Shown here: one piece after another, positions 11,494 through 21,370 of the stretch
Position numbering within the stretch: position 1 is the first letter of the stretch
Layout: each line of letters begins with the position of its first letter
NCBI GenBank assembly: GCA_030220185.1
Contig: JASPKZ010007798.1
Coordinates: 1 to 64,000 of the forward strand
DNA: 64,000 bases
Direction of reading: 5' to 3'
Origin: Diploptera punctata
Lineage: Eukaryota > Arthropoda > Insecta > Blattodea > Blaberidae
Notes under the pieces: generated by a model
Database searches by the model: none
Told to the model about the DNA's origin: nothing
The model's input: only the letters and a program-made list of their open reading frames with translations
Made by a program: the position numbers and the translations under genes

Positions 11494-11739
11494 TCAACTC
11501 CCTATTGAGGCGTCGATTTGATGCGTTCGGTCTATCAGTGGCAATTTGACTCTTCTGCTCATACGCGTGTCGTCCATGACGTGCATCATACACACACTGC
11601 CGGTAGGCTTACATTTGTTTACAATCTTTGTTGGGGCTGGTTTACGGAATGTACGGGTACATTCAGCTCTGACGTCTTCATATGACAATGTGCGTACCCG
11701 TGCACAAACAATGACAACCCGTTCTTCCGTGCCAAACAT
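11494..11739 (-). pseudogene. mariner/IS630-like transposase N-terminal fragment
   Basis: Minus strand: MFGTEERVVIVCARVRTLSY, then RTFRKPAPTKIVNK and PTGSV. This follows the helix-turn-helix N-terminus of a transposase family with EERV-IV...F-KPAPT...VNK-...TGSV. The catalytic DDE part is absent. It belongs to the element bounded at 10321 and 11818. Confidence 0.6.
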
Positions 11740-11820
11740 GATGCACTAATATAACAGTGTATGCAAAGAAAAGAAATAGTATTGTTTTCATGGAAATGGA
11801 GTGACTTTAGAGACACCCTA

Positions 11821-12280
11821 GATAATATTTACATAAGAGGAGTATGTAACGAAACAATATATAGGTTACTAAAACATATTAGGTATTAAAATTAACATAT
11901 TCTCAATTCGGTATATTGTTCATCACAATTATCAATTTGTAACGTGGAAGGAGCAGTTTTATGTTGTTCTCGTTAATATGATCTTAAAGCATTAGATAGT
12001 TCACGTTGGAAACATTTAAATAGTTTAGATTACAGCCTTCGAAAGAAATGATGGCGCACAGATAATTTTTAAGCCCCAGAACGAAGCCACTGCGTATGAC
12101 CAGAGGCCAGCTACTTGGTTCATAAGTGCACAACTATTTAAGAAACTAAAATCCGTTCTATTTCGTTGTGTGTCGTATAAGGGAAAATAATTTCGCGTAA
12201 ATATTTAGTGCGGTAAATGCTGTAAATAAATAAAACAAAACAAATAAAAGAAAACTAACAAAATAAATAGAAATAATGAG
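11821..12280. other. unassigned sequence
   Basis: AT-rich with no recognised element. Confidence 0.45.
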
Positions 12281-12442
12281 GAGGAGAAAGGGAGAGAGAG
12301 GGGGGAGGGAGAGAGGGGGAGGGAGAGAGAGAGAAAAAAAAGGAGAGAGAGAGAAAGAGAGAGAAAAAGCATGACAGCGGGATCGAATACGGGATCTCAT
12401 GCATGAGAAACAGACGTTCTCTCCACTAGACCACAACTGTCC
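12281..12442 (-). mobile_element. tRNA-derived SINE with pyrimidine-rich tail
   Basis: On the minus strand the head reads GGGACAGTTGTGGTCTAGTG ... GTATTCGATCCCGCTGTC, with A- and B-boxes and acceptor-like complementary ends. It is followed by a long CT tract (GA on the plus strand, 12281-12368). The target duplication was not identified. Confidence 0.6.
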
Positions 12443-12660
12443 CTGCTAGAAACAGTCTGTATTAAGCGATGCAATATTCCAGGACTTACTTGTACACTGA
12501 AATTACATATTAACTTGACTTCGTTTAAATTAATCAGACGCGTTTTGCATTAGTTATGGAAATAATCTTATTATACCTTGAGTTCTGTAAATGAAGTAAT
12601 GAGATGTTGCAATCATTATTCATTTTCTATATACGACCTTTAATTAATTCCCCTATATAT
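12443..12660. other. unassigned sequence
   Basis: Nothing recognised. Confidence 0.4.
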
Positions 12661-12666
12661 ATACTG

Positions 12667-12985
12667 TCCACCGCTGTGGTCTCGAGGTAGCGTGCTGCCT
12701 TGTCATGCAGCGGGCCCGGGTTCGATCCCCGGTCGGGGTAGTTTTTCGGGGTGAGGTTTTTATCGGCGTTTTTCCTCACCTGTGAGACAAATGTCAGGAA
12801 AACTTTAAGGTCCAAACGGTCCCCGAAATCATATGGCCATCATCATCCTTCACCGGTGTGGAAAGCAAAGGGAAGCTACCACACCTACAATTCCCTAGTA
12901 AAGCTGCAAGCATAGCATGAAAATGCCATGATTGCAGTGAAGTACCTGACTTCGTGCAGAATTACTATGGATATATATACATACA
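12667..12985 (+). mobile_element. tRNA-derived SINE, family S1 with tail A
   Basis: Head CCACCGCTGTGGTCTCGAGG with B-box GGGTTCGATCCCCGG; middle 'CTGTGAGACAAATGTCAGGA'; tail A ending GAATTACTATGGATATATA. Flanks on both sides are TA-rich (TATATATATAC), consistent with insertion in a TA tract and a TA-rich target duplication. Confidence 0.85.
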
Positions 12986-13145
12986 AATTTATTTATTTAT
13001 TTATTTATTTAACAAACGCTGGCACGAGTAGGCATTATAAAAATTAACGGCGTTATTAAAAAATAAATTCTTCGTGTACAGGATCGAACCTGGGCCCGCG
13101 TCATCGCAAGACAGCATCTTACCGACTACTCCATTGAAGCGAACG
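12986..13145 (-). mobile_element. tRNA-derived SINE with (AAAT)n tail
   Basis: On the minus strand: an A-box-like TGGAGTAGTCGGTAAGATG, a B-box CAGGTTCGATCCTG, a short body, and an (AAAT)n tail at 12990-13010. It differs in sequence from families S1-S5. Confidence 0.55.
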
Positions 13146-13700
13146 ATACGAATTCTGCATAAAGCACTTACGCCGCCCGATTTGAACTCGATGAATACAG
13201 CACACGTAACAACTTACTGGTATGAATCGCTTTTCAAACCTTTAAACTTTCCATCATCAAGAGTTGCGCCATAATTTTTTTCAAAGGCTGTACATATTTT
13301 ACGTGAACGCAATCAGGGGTGTTCCAAAAAAAAAAATGCGCGATACCCTCAGACGAAGAACGGAAGAGTGCATTGCAATAAACGTTACATGCAACATTTG
13401 CTGTGAAGAGGATCAAAAACCTCCTGCTACAACTGATAGAGATGGTAAACCAGAACTCGGGAGATTTTAATGTTAGCTCCCACATTTATAAAGACGTTCT
13501 TTTCTTGCTCTGTTGCAAATTATCTCCTTTATACGTAAATATTGAATTTTTTTCAGAACACACTCTCTAAGGTCTCGGTTCAGAAATATTAATTCACAAA
13601 TCCATCAAAAAAGACCACACGAATATTAAAACTGAAGAAAGTTCCTGGAAAAATATAATAATATAAAGCAATTAATCTATCGTAAATCTAACATAGGTTA
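13146..13700. other. unassigned sequence with possible transposase scrap
   Basis: At 13334-13385 (plus) the frame reads MRDTLRRRTEECIAIN, which resembles the RR---CI--N end of mariner transposases, but nothing upstream supports it and I do not call it. Confidence 0.3.
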
Positions 13701-13705
13701 GCTGT

Positions 13706-14195
13706 GTGAACAATAAATAATAGTTTTAAAAAACTAAAACAGCACGCTTTATTAGAAAACCGAACTCAAAAATGAAAAATACTTTTAATTTCCAACACGC
13801 TGGGGATAAATTTAAAGTGGTCAACAAAAAAATCATCTCCAACACATATAGAATAAAACTAGAATTATCAACAAAAAGAAAATAATTTTACCATCAAAAG
13901 CGTGGGGTGCTCTATATCAATTAATATACTTGATAATAAACAGATATTGGTAAAAGTAAAGTCTCTAAGAAGAACATGTAAAAATCATAAAAAGCACCCT
14001 ACGCTTTTGATGGTAAAATTATTTTCTTTCTGTTGATAATTCTAGTTTTATTCTATATGTGTTGGAGATGATTTTTTTGTTGACCACTTTAAATTTATCC
14101 CAAGCGTGTTGGAAATTAAAATTATTTTTCATTTTTGAGTTCGGTTTTCTAATAAAGCGTGCTGTTTTAGTTTTTTAAAACTATTATTTACTTTT
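13706..14195. mobile_element. foldback element, copy 1 (composite repeat)
   Basis: The sequence is a long palindrome. AAAACTAAAACAGCACGCTT at the left returns as its complement near 14155-14180, and the arms (about 200 bp each, including GAACTC, AATTTCCAACACGC, GTGGTCAACAAAAAAATCAT and CTTTTGATGGTAAAATTATT) match inverted around a ~75-bp loop near 13930-13995. Read from 39885 in the second copy, an arm can be translated as FQHAWDKIKVVNKKI, so arms may be coding relics, but I cannot identify the protein. It lies next to the tRNA-Tyr-like sequence at 14301. Confidence 0.85.
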
Positions 14196-14300
14196 TATTT
14201 TTTAGTTTTAATATTTTACAGAATAAGATAAGAATGTAAATATCTTTAAATTCCATACTATTGTAGTATGAGCTAAAAGTATTACTCTTCTAAAAAAAAG

Positions 14301-14385
14301 TCCTCCCCAGCCGGATTCGAACCAGCGACCTACGGATTACTGAAATTATATACCACTAGTTCACCGCTCTACCAACTGAGCTCTT
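14301..14385 (-). pseudogene. tRNA-Tyr-like pseudogene with intron (composite repeat copy 1)
   Basis: Minus strand: AGCTCAGTTGGTAGAGCGGT, GAACT, the intron-like GGTATATAATTTCAGTA, then GTAGGTCGCTGGTTCGAATC. D arm and T arm match tRNA-Tyr. The 5' acceptor strand is lost, and two bases are missing at the anticodon compared with the copy at 39520 (GAACT-AG instead of GAACTGTAG), so it cannot be a functional tyrosine tRNA. Confidence 0.72.
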
Positions 14386-14439
14386 ACAACGATTGTCTAA
14401 AAAAGTCGACAAGTCCGTAACCTATTATACCAGTTTTAT

Positions 14440-15068
14440 TTCTTTTGATTTTCTGATGATTCTGGCCAGGAATTTAGAAATAAAATATGAAATTATTGTA
14501 GTGTCCTTTACAAGTATAAAATTTTCAGGTCGATCCAATGTCTCTAAGTGGGTGAAAATCGTGTTCAAAGATTCCGTTATATAAATAAAAATATACTTTT
14601 TTTGATTTTCTGATGATTCTGGCCAGGATTTAAAAACATAAATATGAAATTATTGTATTGTCACGGGTTCTTTACAAGTATATAAAGTTTCAAGTCGATC
14701 CAATGTCTCTAAGTGGGTGAAAATCGTGTTCAAAGATTCCGTTACATAAATACAAAGACACTTTTTTTTTTCTGATGATTCTGGCCAGGATTTTAGAAAA
14801 TGAATATGAAAGTATTGTATTGTCACGGGTCCTTTACAAGTATACAAAGTTTCAAGTCTATCCTATGCTTCTAAGTGGGTGAAAATCGTGTTCAAAGATT
14901 CCGTTACATAAATACAAAGACACTTTTTTTATTTTCTAATGATTCTGGCCAGGATTTTGAAAATAAATATGAAATTATTGTATTGTCACGGGTCCTTTAC
15001 AAGTATACAAAATTTCAAGTCGATCCAATTATTTTAAGTGGGTGAAAAACGCTTGAAAGATTCAGTTA
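14440..15068 (-). repeat. four ~160-bp tandem monomers
   Basis: The motif TCTGGCCAGG recurs at 14461, 14618, 14780 and 14944 (spacing 157, 162, 164 bp). Each is followed by TATGAAA-TATTGTA, CCTTTACAAGTATA, TTTCAAGTC and AAGTGGGTGAAAA. One related monomer, in the opposite orientation, precedes the tRNA-Tyr-like sequence at 39335. Confidence 0.88.
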
Positions 15069-15069
15069 C

Positions 15070-15124
<55 letters not shown>

Positions 15125-15133
15125 GATAGATAC
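15069..15133. repeat. (GATA)n microsatellite
   Basis: About 15 GATA units with one interruption (AAATA), at the end of the tandem monomers. Confidence 0.95.
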
Positions 15134-15154
15134 AGGTCAAGCTAATATAAAGCG

Positions 15155-15752
15155 TGTAAAAATAGTATATTATGATGTGAGGTTGGGAAGGGTTTTTACA
15201 GAATCGAGAAAAAGTGTTTAAAAACCGAGCGATAGCGAGGTTTTTAATTTCCGAGATTCTGTAAAACACTTCATAAACGTGCGTTGTACATTATTTTTTG
15301 CGCGATGGTATTTTCAAAATAATAAATAACAGTAAAATAATAGCATTTTTGTTGCAAATATTTGCGTTCATTATAAACAATTGACAAACGTTAACAGTGT
15401 GGGCAATGGTTATTAGTTGAAACAACAGGAGGCCTTGAGAACTATTATTGATAACATGGCCCTAAGTACGTATTTATTGTTTTATATTCTTTCAAATAAA
15501 GTTCATTTCATTTAAGATGCAGTTATTTGTTTCGTATAATGTATATTAACACTACCTTTAGGATAATTTTTTATATACATTGTATATAGTATAAGAGGTC
15601 AGTGGTTATACTTCCTGCACGTGGGTGTAACTGTAATACTACATTATAGTTATTTAGGTTGGTAACCCCGAAAATGTAGGAAGTTGAACTTTCAATAATG
15701 GTCGCCATTGCTGGTAAGTATGACAAAACGTACTATCGCGCAAAAAAAAAAT
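15155..15752 (+). repeat. interspersed 'GCGCGAT' repeat, copy 1
   Basis: Begins near GTGAGGTTGGGAAG and ends at ATCGCGCAAAAAA. An internal segment (15185-15275) folds back: TTTTACAGAATC with GATTCTGTAAAA, and AAAAACCGAGCGATAGCG with itself. The inner block 15285-15752 is bounded by TTTTTTGCGCGAT and its complement. Two more copies lie at 23690-24635 and 32445-33045. No coding seen. Confidence 0.75.
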
Positions 15753-16228
15753 TGTAGTCTCTATTCACGATGGTTATGTAATTGTTAGGAGAGAAATGTC
15801 TGAAATACTTTTATAATCAAGAGAAAACTATTACACAAAAATTATCAGGAAATACACCCAATAGAAAGGTCATCACGTTTTTGTCATCAAATATGTCTTT
15901 AATTGATAAAACAAAAGCTGTAGATCAATAGTTTATCTTTTCAGGAAAACTCAAGTTGAAAGTCTTCAGATAAAGGGTACAGGGAAATAACCAGGTGTTA
16001 AATCTCACGATTTAATGAGGGAATTATGTCACTTGTATAATCCACAGATGAAGTGAATGAAATCAGTATGTATTTCACATGTCATGACTGTTCCTTTATT
16101 CTCAGGTAGTATGCCATTGTATCGCTTGCAATTCCACGTGCCCCCATTCGCCCCGTGCTTTCATTCTCTTCGTCTATGGACTATAGTGTGCTAGCGGAGA
16201 TGTGTTATAGGCCTATAATTGTTTTTTT
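15753..16228. other. unassigned sequence
   Basis: No recognised element. A TAGGCCTA octamer lies at 16208. Confidence 0.45.
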
Positions 16229-16230
16229 AT

Positions 16231-16520
16231 AATAATAATAATAATAATAATGATTTATTTTAGCTGGCAGAGTTAAGGCCATAAGGCCTTCTCTTCCACT
16301 CAACCAGCGAATAGTAAAATTATACAAAAATTACGTACATATTACAATTTTAAGATATTAAAATACAGACTAAACAAAATACAATGATGATGGATCTAAT
16401 ACTAGCTAATGCTAACAAAAACATAGAATATAATAAAATTAAAATGATATAAAATAAAGTATGTAGCTTGCGTATCTGCCTCTGAATTCAAATGCAAATC
16501 TTGTAAATTTCTGTCAGATG
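16231..16520. repeat. interspersed repeat with GGCCATAAGGCCTTCTCTTC block
   Basis: An (ATA)n tract, then TGATTTATTTTAGCTGGCAG and AGTTAAGGCCATAAGGCCTT, CTCTTCCACTC. The same block occurs at 19559-19830 (GGCCATGTGGCCTTCTCTTC). Both are followed by AT-rich sequence with ACAAAAAATTAC-like stretches. Probably a retroelement end; not classified. Confidence 0.6.
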
Positions 16521-16569
16521 GCGTAATTATAGCTATTGTATTTTTTCTTTTTGTATTTATTTACTTACT

Positions 16570-17268
16570 TACACTGTCACTATCGAACCCGTAGGTTCAT
16601 GGCCGCGCGGACATAAGCTGTCCATACATCCCTATCCTCAGCTAATGCCTTCCAATCATTTCCCGTATAATCTACTTCCCTCAAATCATAGTTAATATTA
16701 TTCTCCCACATCATTCTTGGTCTACCAACTGGGGTTTTCCCTCTGGCTTTCCTACAAGAAGCTTCCATGCAAGTATCTCATTCCCCATACGTGCAACATG
16801 TCCTGCCCATCGCAGTCTACGAGACTTAACTGTTCTCATTATATTATCTGGCTTCCTATAAAGACCATGCAGTTCATTGTTATGAAGTCTTCTCCATTCA
16901 CCTGTCTGTTCATCTCTCTTTGGTCCAAAAATTTTCCTAAGTACTTTATTCTCAAATACTTTTAATCTCCTTTCCTCCCTTAAAGTAAGAGTCCATGTTT
17001 CACACCCATGTAATATAACTGGTAGAATAACAGTTTTATATATTTTCAGTTTAACGTTTTTTGAAAGGAGTTGGGACATCAAGAGTCTCTGCAATGCATA
17101 ATAGCACACATTTCCAGAATTGAGCCTATGTTTAATTTCTTTGTGCATCTCATTCCTATTTGTGATTATTGTTCCTAGGTATATGAATTCAGCCACTTCC
17201 TCAAAATTTCCCTCATTTGTCATTAGCTGCCTATTTCCATTATATAATGAATTTCTACGTGTGACCAC
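16570..17268 (-). pseudogene. RTE-like non-LTR retrotransposon ORF, C-terminal part
   Basis: Minus strand: FEEVAEFIYLGTIITNRNEM, NVCYYALQRLLMSQLLS, KIYKTVILPVILHGCETWTL, FENKVLRKIFGPKRDE, RRLRWAGHVARMGNE, then in another frame GKTPVGRPRMMWENNINYDL and DWKALAEDRDVW. This is the thumb/C-terminal end after the RT catalytic motif; FADD itself is absent. One frameshift (about 16711-16768) breaks it. 5' truncation is typical of target-primed integration. Confidence 0.88.
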
Positions 17269-17269
17269 A

Positions 17270-18300
17270 TGTATTTATTTACTTAGTATATTATTTTCAT
17301 AATTTCCATTATATATTGTGTATTTTTATTGGATTTGAAAACATAATTCAGTTTTATTATTTACATTATTTTCTATGTAAACTTTTTTTCATTTACGATT
17401 TATCTAACGGTTTATCCGTAATTTGTAACATAATATAGTCGTGTACTATTATTGGAGCTAGAGAGTCGAGAAGAGCTCATGACAACATCAGGTTTAGTAA
17501 GCATCTCCCCGTAATTACAGTCGACTACGAGACGAGTTCATGATAACATCAAATTTAGTAAGGAGCTCCTCGTATTGCATCGTCTACGAGTTCGCCACAC
17601 AATACATCAAGATTAAGTGTATTTATATAATAAATTTGGGAATTTTTAACATTATGAGGTTCAATTCATAAGAATTAAATGAGCTGAAGATGGTGACAAT
17701 GGTCGCTGATACTGTAGTGTTGTGTTTAAAAAAACATAGAAGTATGAGGTAAGAAGAAATCACGATTCATTTAATTCTTATGAAAAAAAAAGATTAAGTG
17801 TAGCCTATTACTCATAGATTCGATTCGACTCCTAGACGAGTTCCTATCAAGATTAAACTTAATAATCAGTTCATAATACCAAGGACATTATTCCAACTAG
17901 ACTATTCTATGCCACCAGTGAATATTCGATCGGAGAACAAGTGACATTTAGCGTCGTGTTGGCCAATGTGATAACATGTTCCCGCTAGAGCCAACTGTCA
18001 ACATGTTTGCTCACATTTGAGGGGATTCTATTCCAAGAGTCCACCTACATTAGTGGGCAAGTTAGAGTGAGAAAATGGGCAAGGTGGTGTTATATGGCCA
18101 AGTCAGTGTGAGAAAATGGCCAAATTAGTACACCAAATTAGTTTCGCGTTCACTTGTTTGTTAACGGGTGTTTTGTGATAAGATGGCTGCACTGTATGAG
18201 CAATGATTAATACACATTTTACATTGCAAATATGCAGATTTTAGATTATTTTGAGCTCAACTGTTCATTTTATTTTAAGTCATTTTTCACATTTAAAAAA
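17270..18300. other. unassigned region with small repeats
   Basis: A ~18-bp inverted pair TTCATAAGAATTAAATGA / TCATTTAATTCTTATGAA sits at 17671-17690 and 17767-17786, like a tiny foldback. Degenerate ~65-bp repeats (GACGAGTTCATGATAACATC type) run from 17460 to 17600 and ~48-bp repeats (GTGAGAAAATGG type) from 18060 to 18130. No gene recognised. Confidence 0.5.
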
Positions 18301-18312
18301 ATCAACATACGT

Positions 18313-18313
<1 letters not shown>

Positions 18314-18360
<47 letters not shown>
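18314..18360. repeat. (CA)n(TA)n microsatellite
   Basis: ACACACACACAC followed directly by about 17 TA units. Confidence 0.95.
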
Positions 18361-18364
<4 letters not shown>

Positions 18365-19558
18365 CTCAGGAAATTATTCACATACTGCAACAATAAATCG
18401 TGTGTCTTTCTGTTTTTTTTTATTTATGTTGGTGGCATAAAGGCATAGAATCCTCCAACTATTGTGCTAATACTAAGTAATAAACTAATTATCAAGATTT
18501 ATTGAGTAATCATCCACTGTTACATATCTACTTTGTTGTACAGAACAACCAACAAATGTAGTCTCAACCTGGCAGTTTACTACACCTGTAAAGCTGAAGT
18601 CTTCCTGCTGTTGGATTTTGTGAATACACAATTTGGAACTACGATTCAGCTTTATTTCGCCCTTCTAAATTAACATATTGTTATGTGAATGAAGTGTTTT
18701 ACAAGAAGCGCATCTCAGGGACTCACATCCATTTGAATAAGCTATTATACACATCAAGAGGTTGATATATCGGATGACAATTAATTCTACAATACTTTCA
18801 TCACCTCATGCTCAAAAGGTATAAAATGCCTCTTATTTTATTACGGCAAATTTTATCTTCTTTAAGTTTTTTTTTATTTTTTTATTTTGGAACTAAATAA
18901 AGCTATGACTCAACTGCATGGTTTACTGTTTCACACTTTTAAATTATGGTGTTTAGAATGGTGGAGAATCTACTGAAACTTCAAATTCCATTTCGACAAA
19001 AAAATTGGCTTACTTTATTCCCCTGTACAATTAAGATTACTAAAAAACACTTAATACAAATAAAAAGACAGCAATAAAAAATTAAGAACCGAAGGTTCCA
19101 ATGAAATAAAGAGTCAATCCAAAAATAACTAAATTTACTACAATATTAGAACACTTCACATTCTCGTTAATTATTTTTCTTTAATATTGTTAAAATTTTG
19201 GAGTTCTGTGTAATCTAAATTGGAATGCCTAAAAAAAAAGTCTGTAAATATTTTCTGTATAATGCATTCCCTGGAGCGCCGAAAAATTTCTTCGTACAAC
19301 TCCCAAAACTATTTTAATCCTAACTCCTCTGATACCGCATTTTGATTATTCTGACATTCTGCTAACCGACCTTGGCGACGAACTGTCAGAAAAGTTGCAG
19401 CAAGTTCATAATATGTGTATCAGTACAAAATATATCACATTTTTTTCAATTTTCCATGAATTCACATGCCTCCGTATCCAAGATCGGAGAAAATTTCACT
19501 ATACAAGATTCTTCATGTTAGACTCCAAATTATTTAGCCTCTCGTTTTCAGCATTTAT
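18361..19558. other. unassigned AT-rich sequence
   Basis: No coding or repeat structure recognised in 1.2 kb. Confidence 0.45.
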
Positions 19559-19830
19559 AATAGAATAGATTTATTTAGCCTGGTAGAGTTAAGGCCATGT
19601 GGCCTTCTCTTCCACTCCACCAGGACAAACGTATGTTACATATAAATACAAAAAATTACAATAATAGTACATACTAAACAATTAATTGCCCGTCAAATTG
19701 AATAATGATGAAAATATTGTCTCATACAATAAAAAGAAATACAATTAAAATTAAACTAATGAGATAATGTATACAGAAAGGAATAACAGCTCGAATCACT
19801 ATACATAAAAAGAAAAGAAAAGAAAAAAAT
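19559..19830. repeat. interspersed repeat with GGCCATGTGGCCTTCTCTTC block
   Basis: Second copy of the repeat at 16231: GATTTATTTAGCCTGGTAGA, GTTAAGGCCATGTGGCC, then CTCTTCCACTCCACCAG. It is followed by an A-rich segment. Confidence 0.6.
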
Positions 19831-20004
19831 TACAAAGAAAGTAATAAACTATAATGAATTAATCTATCACTTATTGCACAAGACATTAGGTAAATATATT
19901 GACAAATCTTAAAACTATATTTATTAAATAATGAAAAAACAAATTATTAATTTTTAAAAAGTAATATTAGTGAGTTGTTTCTTCCTCTAACCATAATTTA
20001 AATA

Positions 20005-20255
20005 TCACCATCGGTGGTCTAATGGTTAAGTTCCATGCTTTTAGTCCCGAGGGTCGTGGGGTTTGATCCTGAGTCCATGATTTTTTTTAGGAATGAGTAA
20101 TCCAAGGGACAATTTCTCTGGGAAGTACTTCAAGCCGTGAATCCGGAGTCTGAAGATTTTCGGGTTCGTAAAAGAACCTCAAGCTTAAATTAGATCAGAG
20201 CAAAATTTAATCGACCTTCCCCATTTAAGTAATACTGCCTACTAGACGTCTTTGA
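20005..20255 (+). mobile_element. tRNA-derived SINE, family S5
   Basis: Head CGGTGGTCTAATGGTTAAGT (A-box) and GTGGGGTTTGATCCTGA (B-box), then a body with TCTGAAGATTTTCGGGTTCG and a tail TGCCTACTAGACGTCT. A minus-strand sibling at 34500-34760 has the same head-body-tail order. Confidence 0.7.
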
Positions 20256-20428
20256 GGTAATGTTCTCCGTAGAGAAGTAAGCTTAACTAAATATGCTTAT
20301 CTAAGTAATTCCCGCCAGGGAGCACCCTTTCGCCATTGGATGAGGTAATGTTCTCCGTAGAGAAGTAAGCTTAACTAAATATGCTTATCTAAGTAATTCC
20401 CGCCAGGGAGCACCCTTTCGCCATTGGA
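20253..20428. repeat. perfect 88-bp tandem duplication
   Basis: The unit starting TGAGGTAATGTTCTCCGTAG and ending CTTTCGCCATTGGA is present twice (20253-20340, 20341-20428) with no difference that I can see, directly after the SINE tail. It is either a very recent duplication or an assembly artefact. Confidence 0.92.
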
Positions 20429-20640
20429 TGTACGGATACAGACCAAACTAGATAATGTAAACACGATTATATCAGAATATCTTGCTTAATATACACTAAC
20501 ATAGGGCATCAAATTCCTCAACATTATATATTCCACTTCCCGCATATGGAATTCGCCATCACACAAACCAACTGCTATCGAACGTTAGAATAATTTAATT
20601 AAAATATCCCCACGTTATATAAAATCTACACAGAAAAAGT

Positions 20641-21266
20641 TATAGAAAGTTGTAAAAACAAATGTAAAACTATGGGAATTCCAATAGATGAGGAATCAAC
20701 AATATAATCCCTCCAATTTGCGGATGATCAACTTATTATGGCACAAGAGTATGCAGACATTGAATATAGGCCTATTACCCAAAAATTGATTCAAGAATAT
20801 AATAAATGGGGACTAAAGGTGAATATGGGGGGAAAAAAAACTAAGTAAATGGCCATAGAAGACATTCATCAAGATTTGATACTGGAAGATGAAATGGGGT
20901 TAATTAAACACATTAGAGGAATACAAATATTTGGGAGTAAAAATGACAGAAGATGGGAAGCAGAAAAAGGAAATAAGATCAAAGATAAACTCAGGAAAAT
21001 ATGTAATATCTGCCCTGAATGGAAAATTATGGGATAAACATATCAAAAAAGAAACTAAAGTTAAAATTTTTAAAACAATAGTTAAAAGTATTATGATTTA
21101 TGGTTCAGAGGTTTTTACTATAAATTATCAGATGAAAAGAAAACTAATGGTAGCAGAAATGGACTATTGGAGAAGATCTGCTAGGATATCAAGGAGAGAG
21201 AAATTTAAAAATGAAGTTATAAAAGAGGACATGAATGTACAAAACTCAATTTTAGAATTTATCATA
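20641..21266 (+). pseudogene. non-LTR reverse transcriptase fragment with FADD box
   Basis: The frame reads SLQFADDQLIMAQE at about 20708-20749 (FADD, the RT catalytic YADD-type box, at 20717-20728), then ITQKLIQEYNKWGLKVNMG, EYKYLGVKMTEDGKQKKEI, KINSGKYVISALNGKLWDKH, VKIFKTIVKSIMIYGSEVFT and RRSARISRREK. This is RT palm to thumb of an RTE-like element. Several frame changes and stops are present. TAGGCCTA at 20767 adds two codons between EY and ITQ. Confidence 0.82.
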
Positions 21267-21270
21267 AGTA

Positions 21271-21363
21271 ATGCCACGAGTGATTTCCAAATTATCGATA
21301 AATTCACGACTCACGAAGTGAGGAGTGAACTTATCTAGATAATTTGGAAATCAAGAATGGCAT
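21271..21363. repeat. ~40-bp hairpin at the end of a dispersed repeat
   Basis: ATGCCACGAGTGATTTCCAA ... TTATCGATAAATTCAC pairs with GTGAACTTATCTAGATAATT ... TTGGAAATCAAGAATGGCAT across a loop of about 10 nt. A shorter version (TTTCCAAAT ... ATTTGGAAA) stands at the equivalent end of the copy near 47145-47180. Confidence 0.8.
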
Positions 21364-21370
21364 TTGTTAC

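Larger units (their letters stand above)
10321..11818 (-). mobile_element. mariner/IS630-like transposon, split by a hAT element
   Basis: The ends are inverted: left CAGAGTGTCTGTAAAGTCGC, right (read in reverse) TAGGGTGTCTCTAAAGTCAC, both followed by CCATTTC-ATGAA. The left end is preceded by TA. The remnant transposase N-terminus lies at 11494-11739 (minus). The hAT element at 10390-11267 interrupts it. Confidence 0.65.

Noticed and set aside
12370..12442. Functional tRNA gene on the minus strand
   Set aside because: A- and B-boxes are present, but the cloverleaf is poor and a long pyrimidine tail follows directly, which fits a SINE.
13264..13470. Possible mariner transposase C-terminus (RRRTEECIAIN)
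   Set aside because: A single short match, with no upstream catalytic motif or terminal repeats.
14440..15068. Possible hammerhead ribozymes (CTGATGA) in the ~160-bp monomers
   Set aside because: CTGATGA is present in three units, but it is not followed by a proper stem II directly joined to GAAA, one unit has CTAATGA, and no stem I/III pairing could be drawn. A structural search (RNAmotif or covariance model) would decide.
14440..15133. CRISPR-like array
   Set aside because: Units are ~160 bp with gradual divergence, no short identical repeats with unique spacers, and the genome is eukaryotic.
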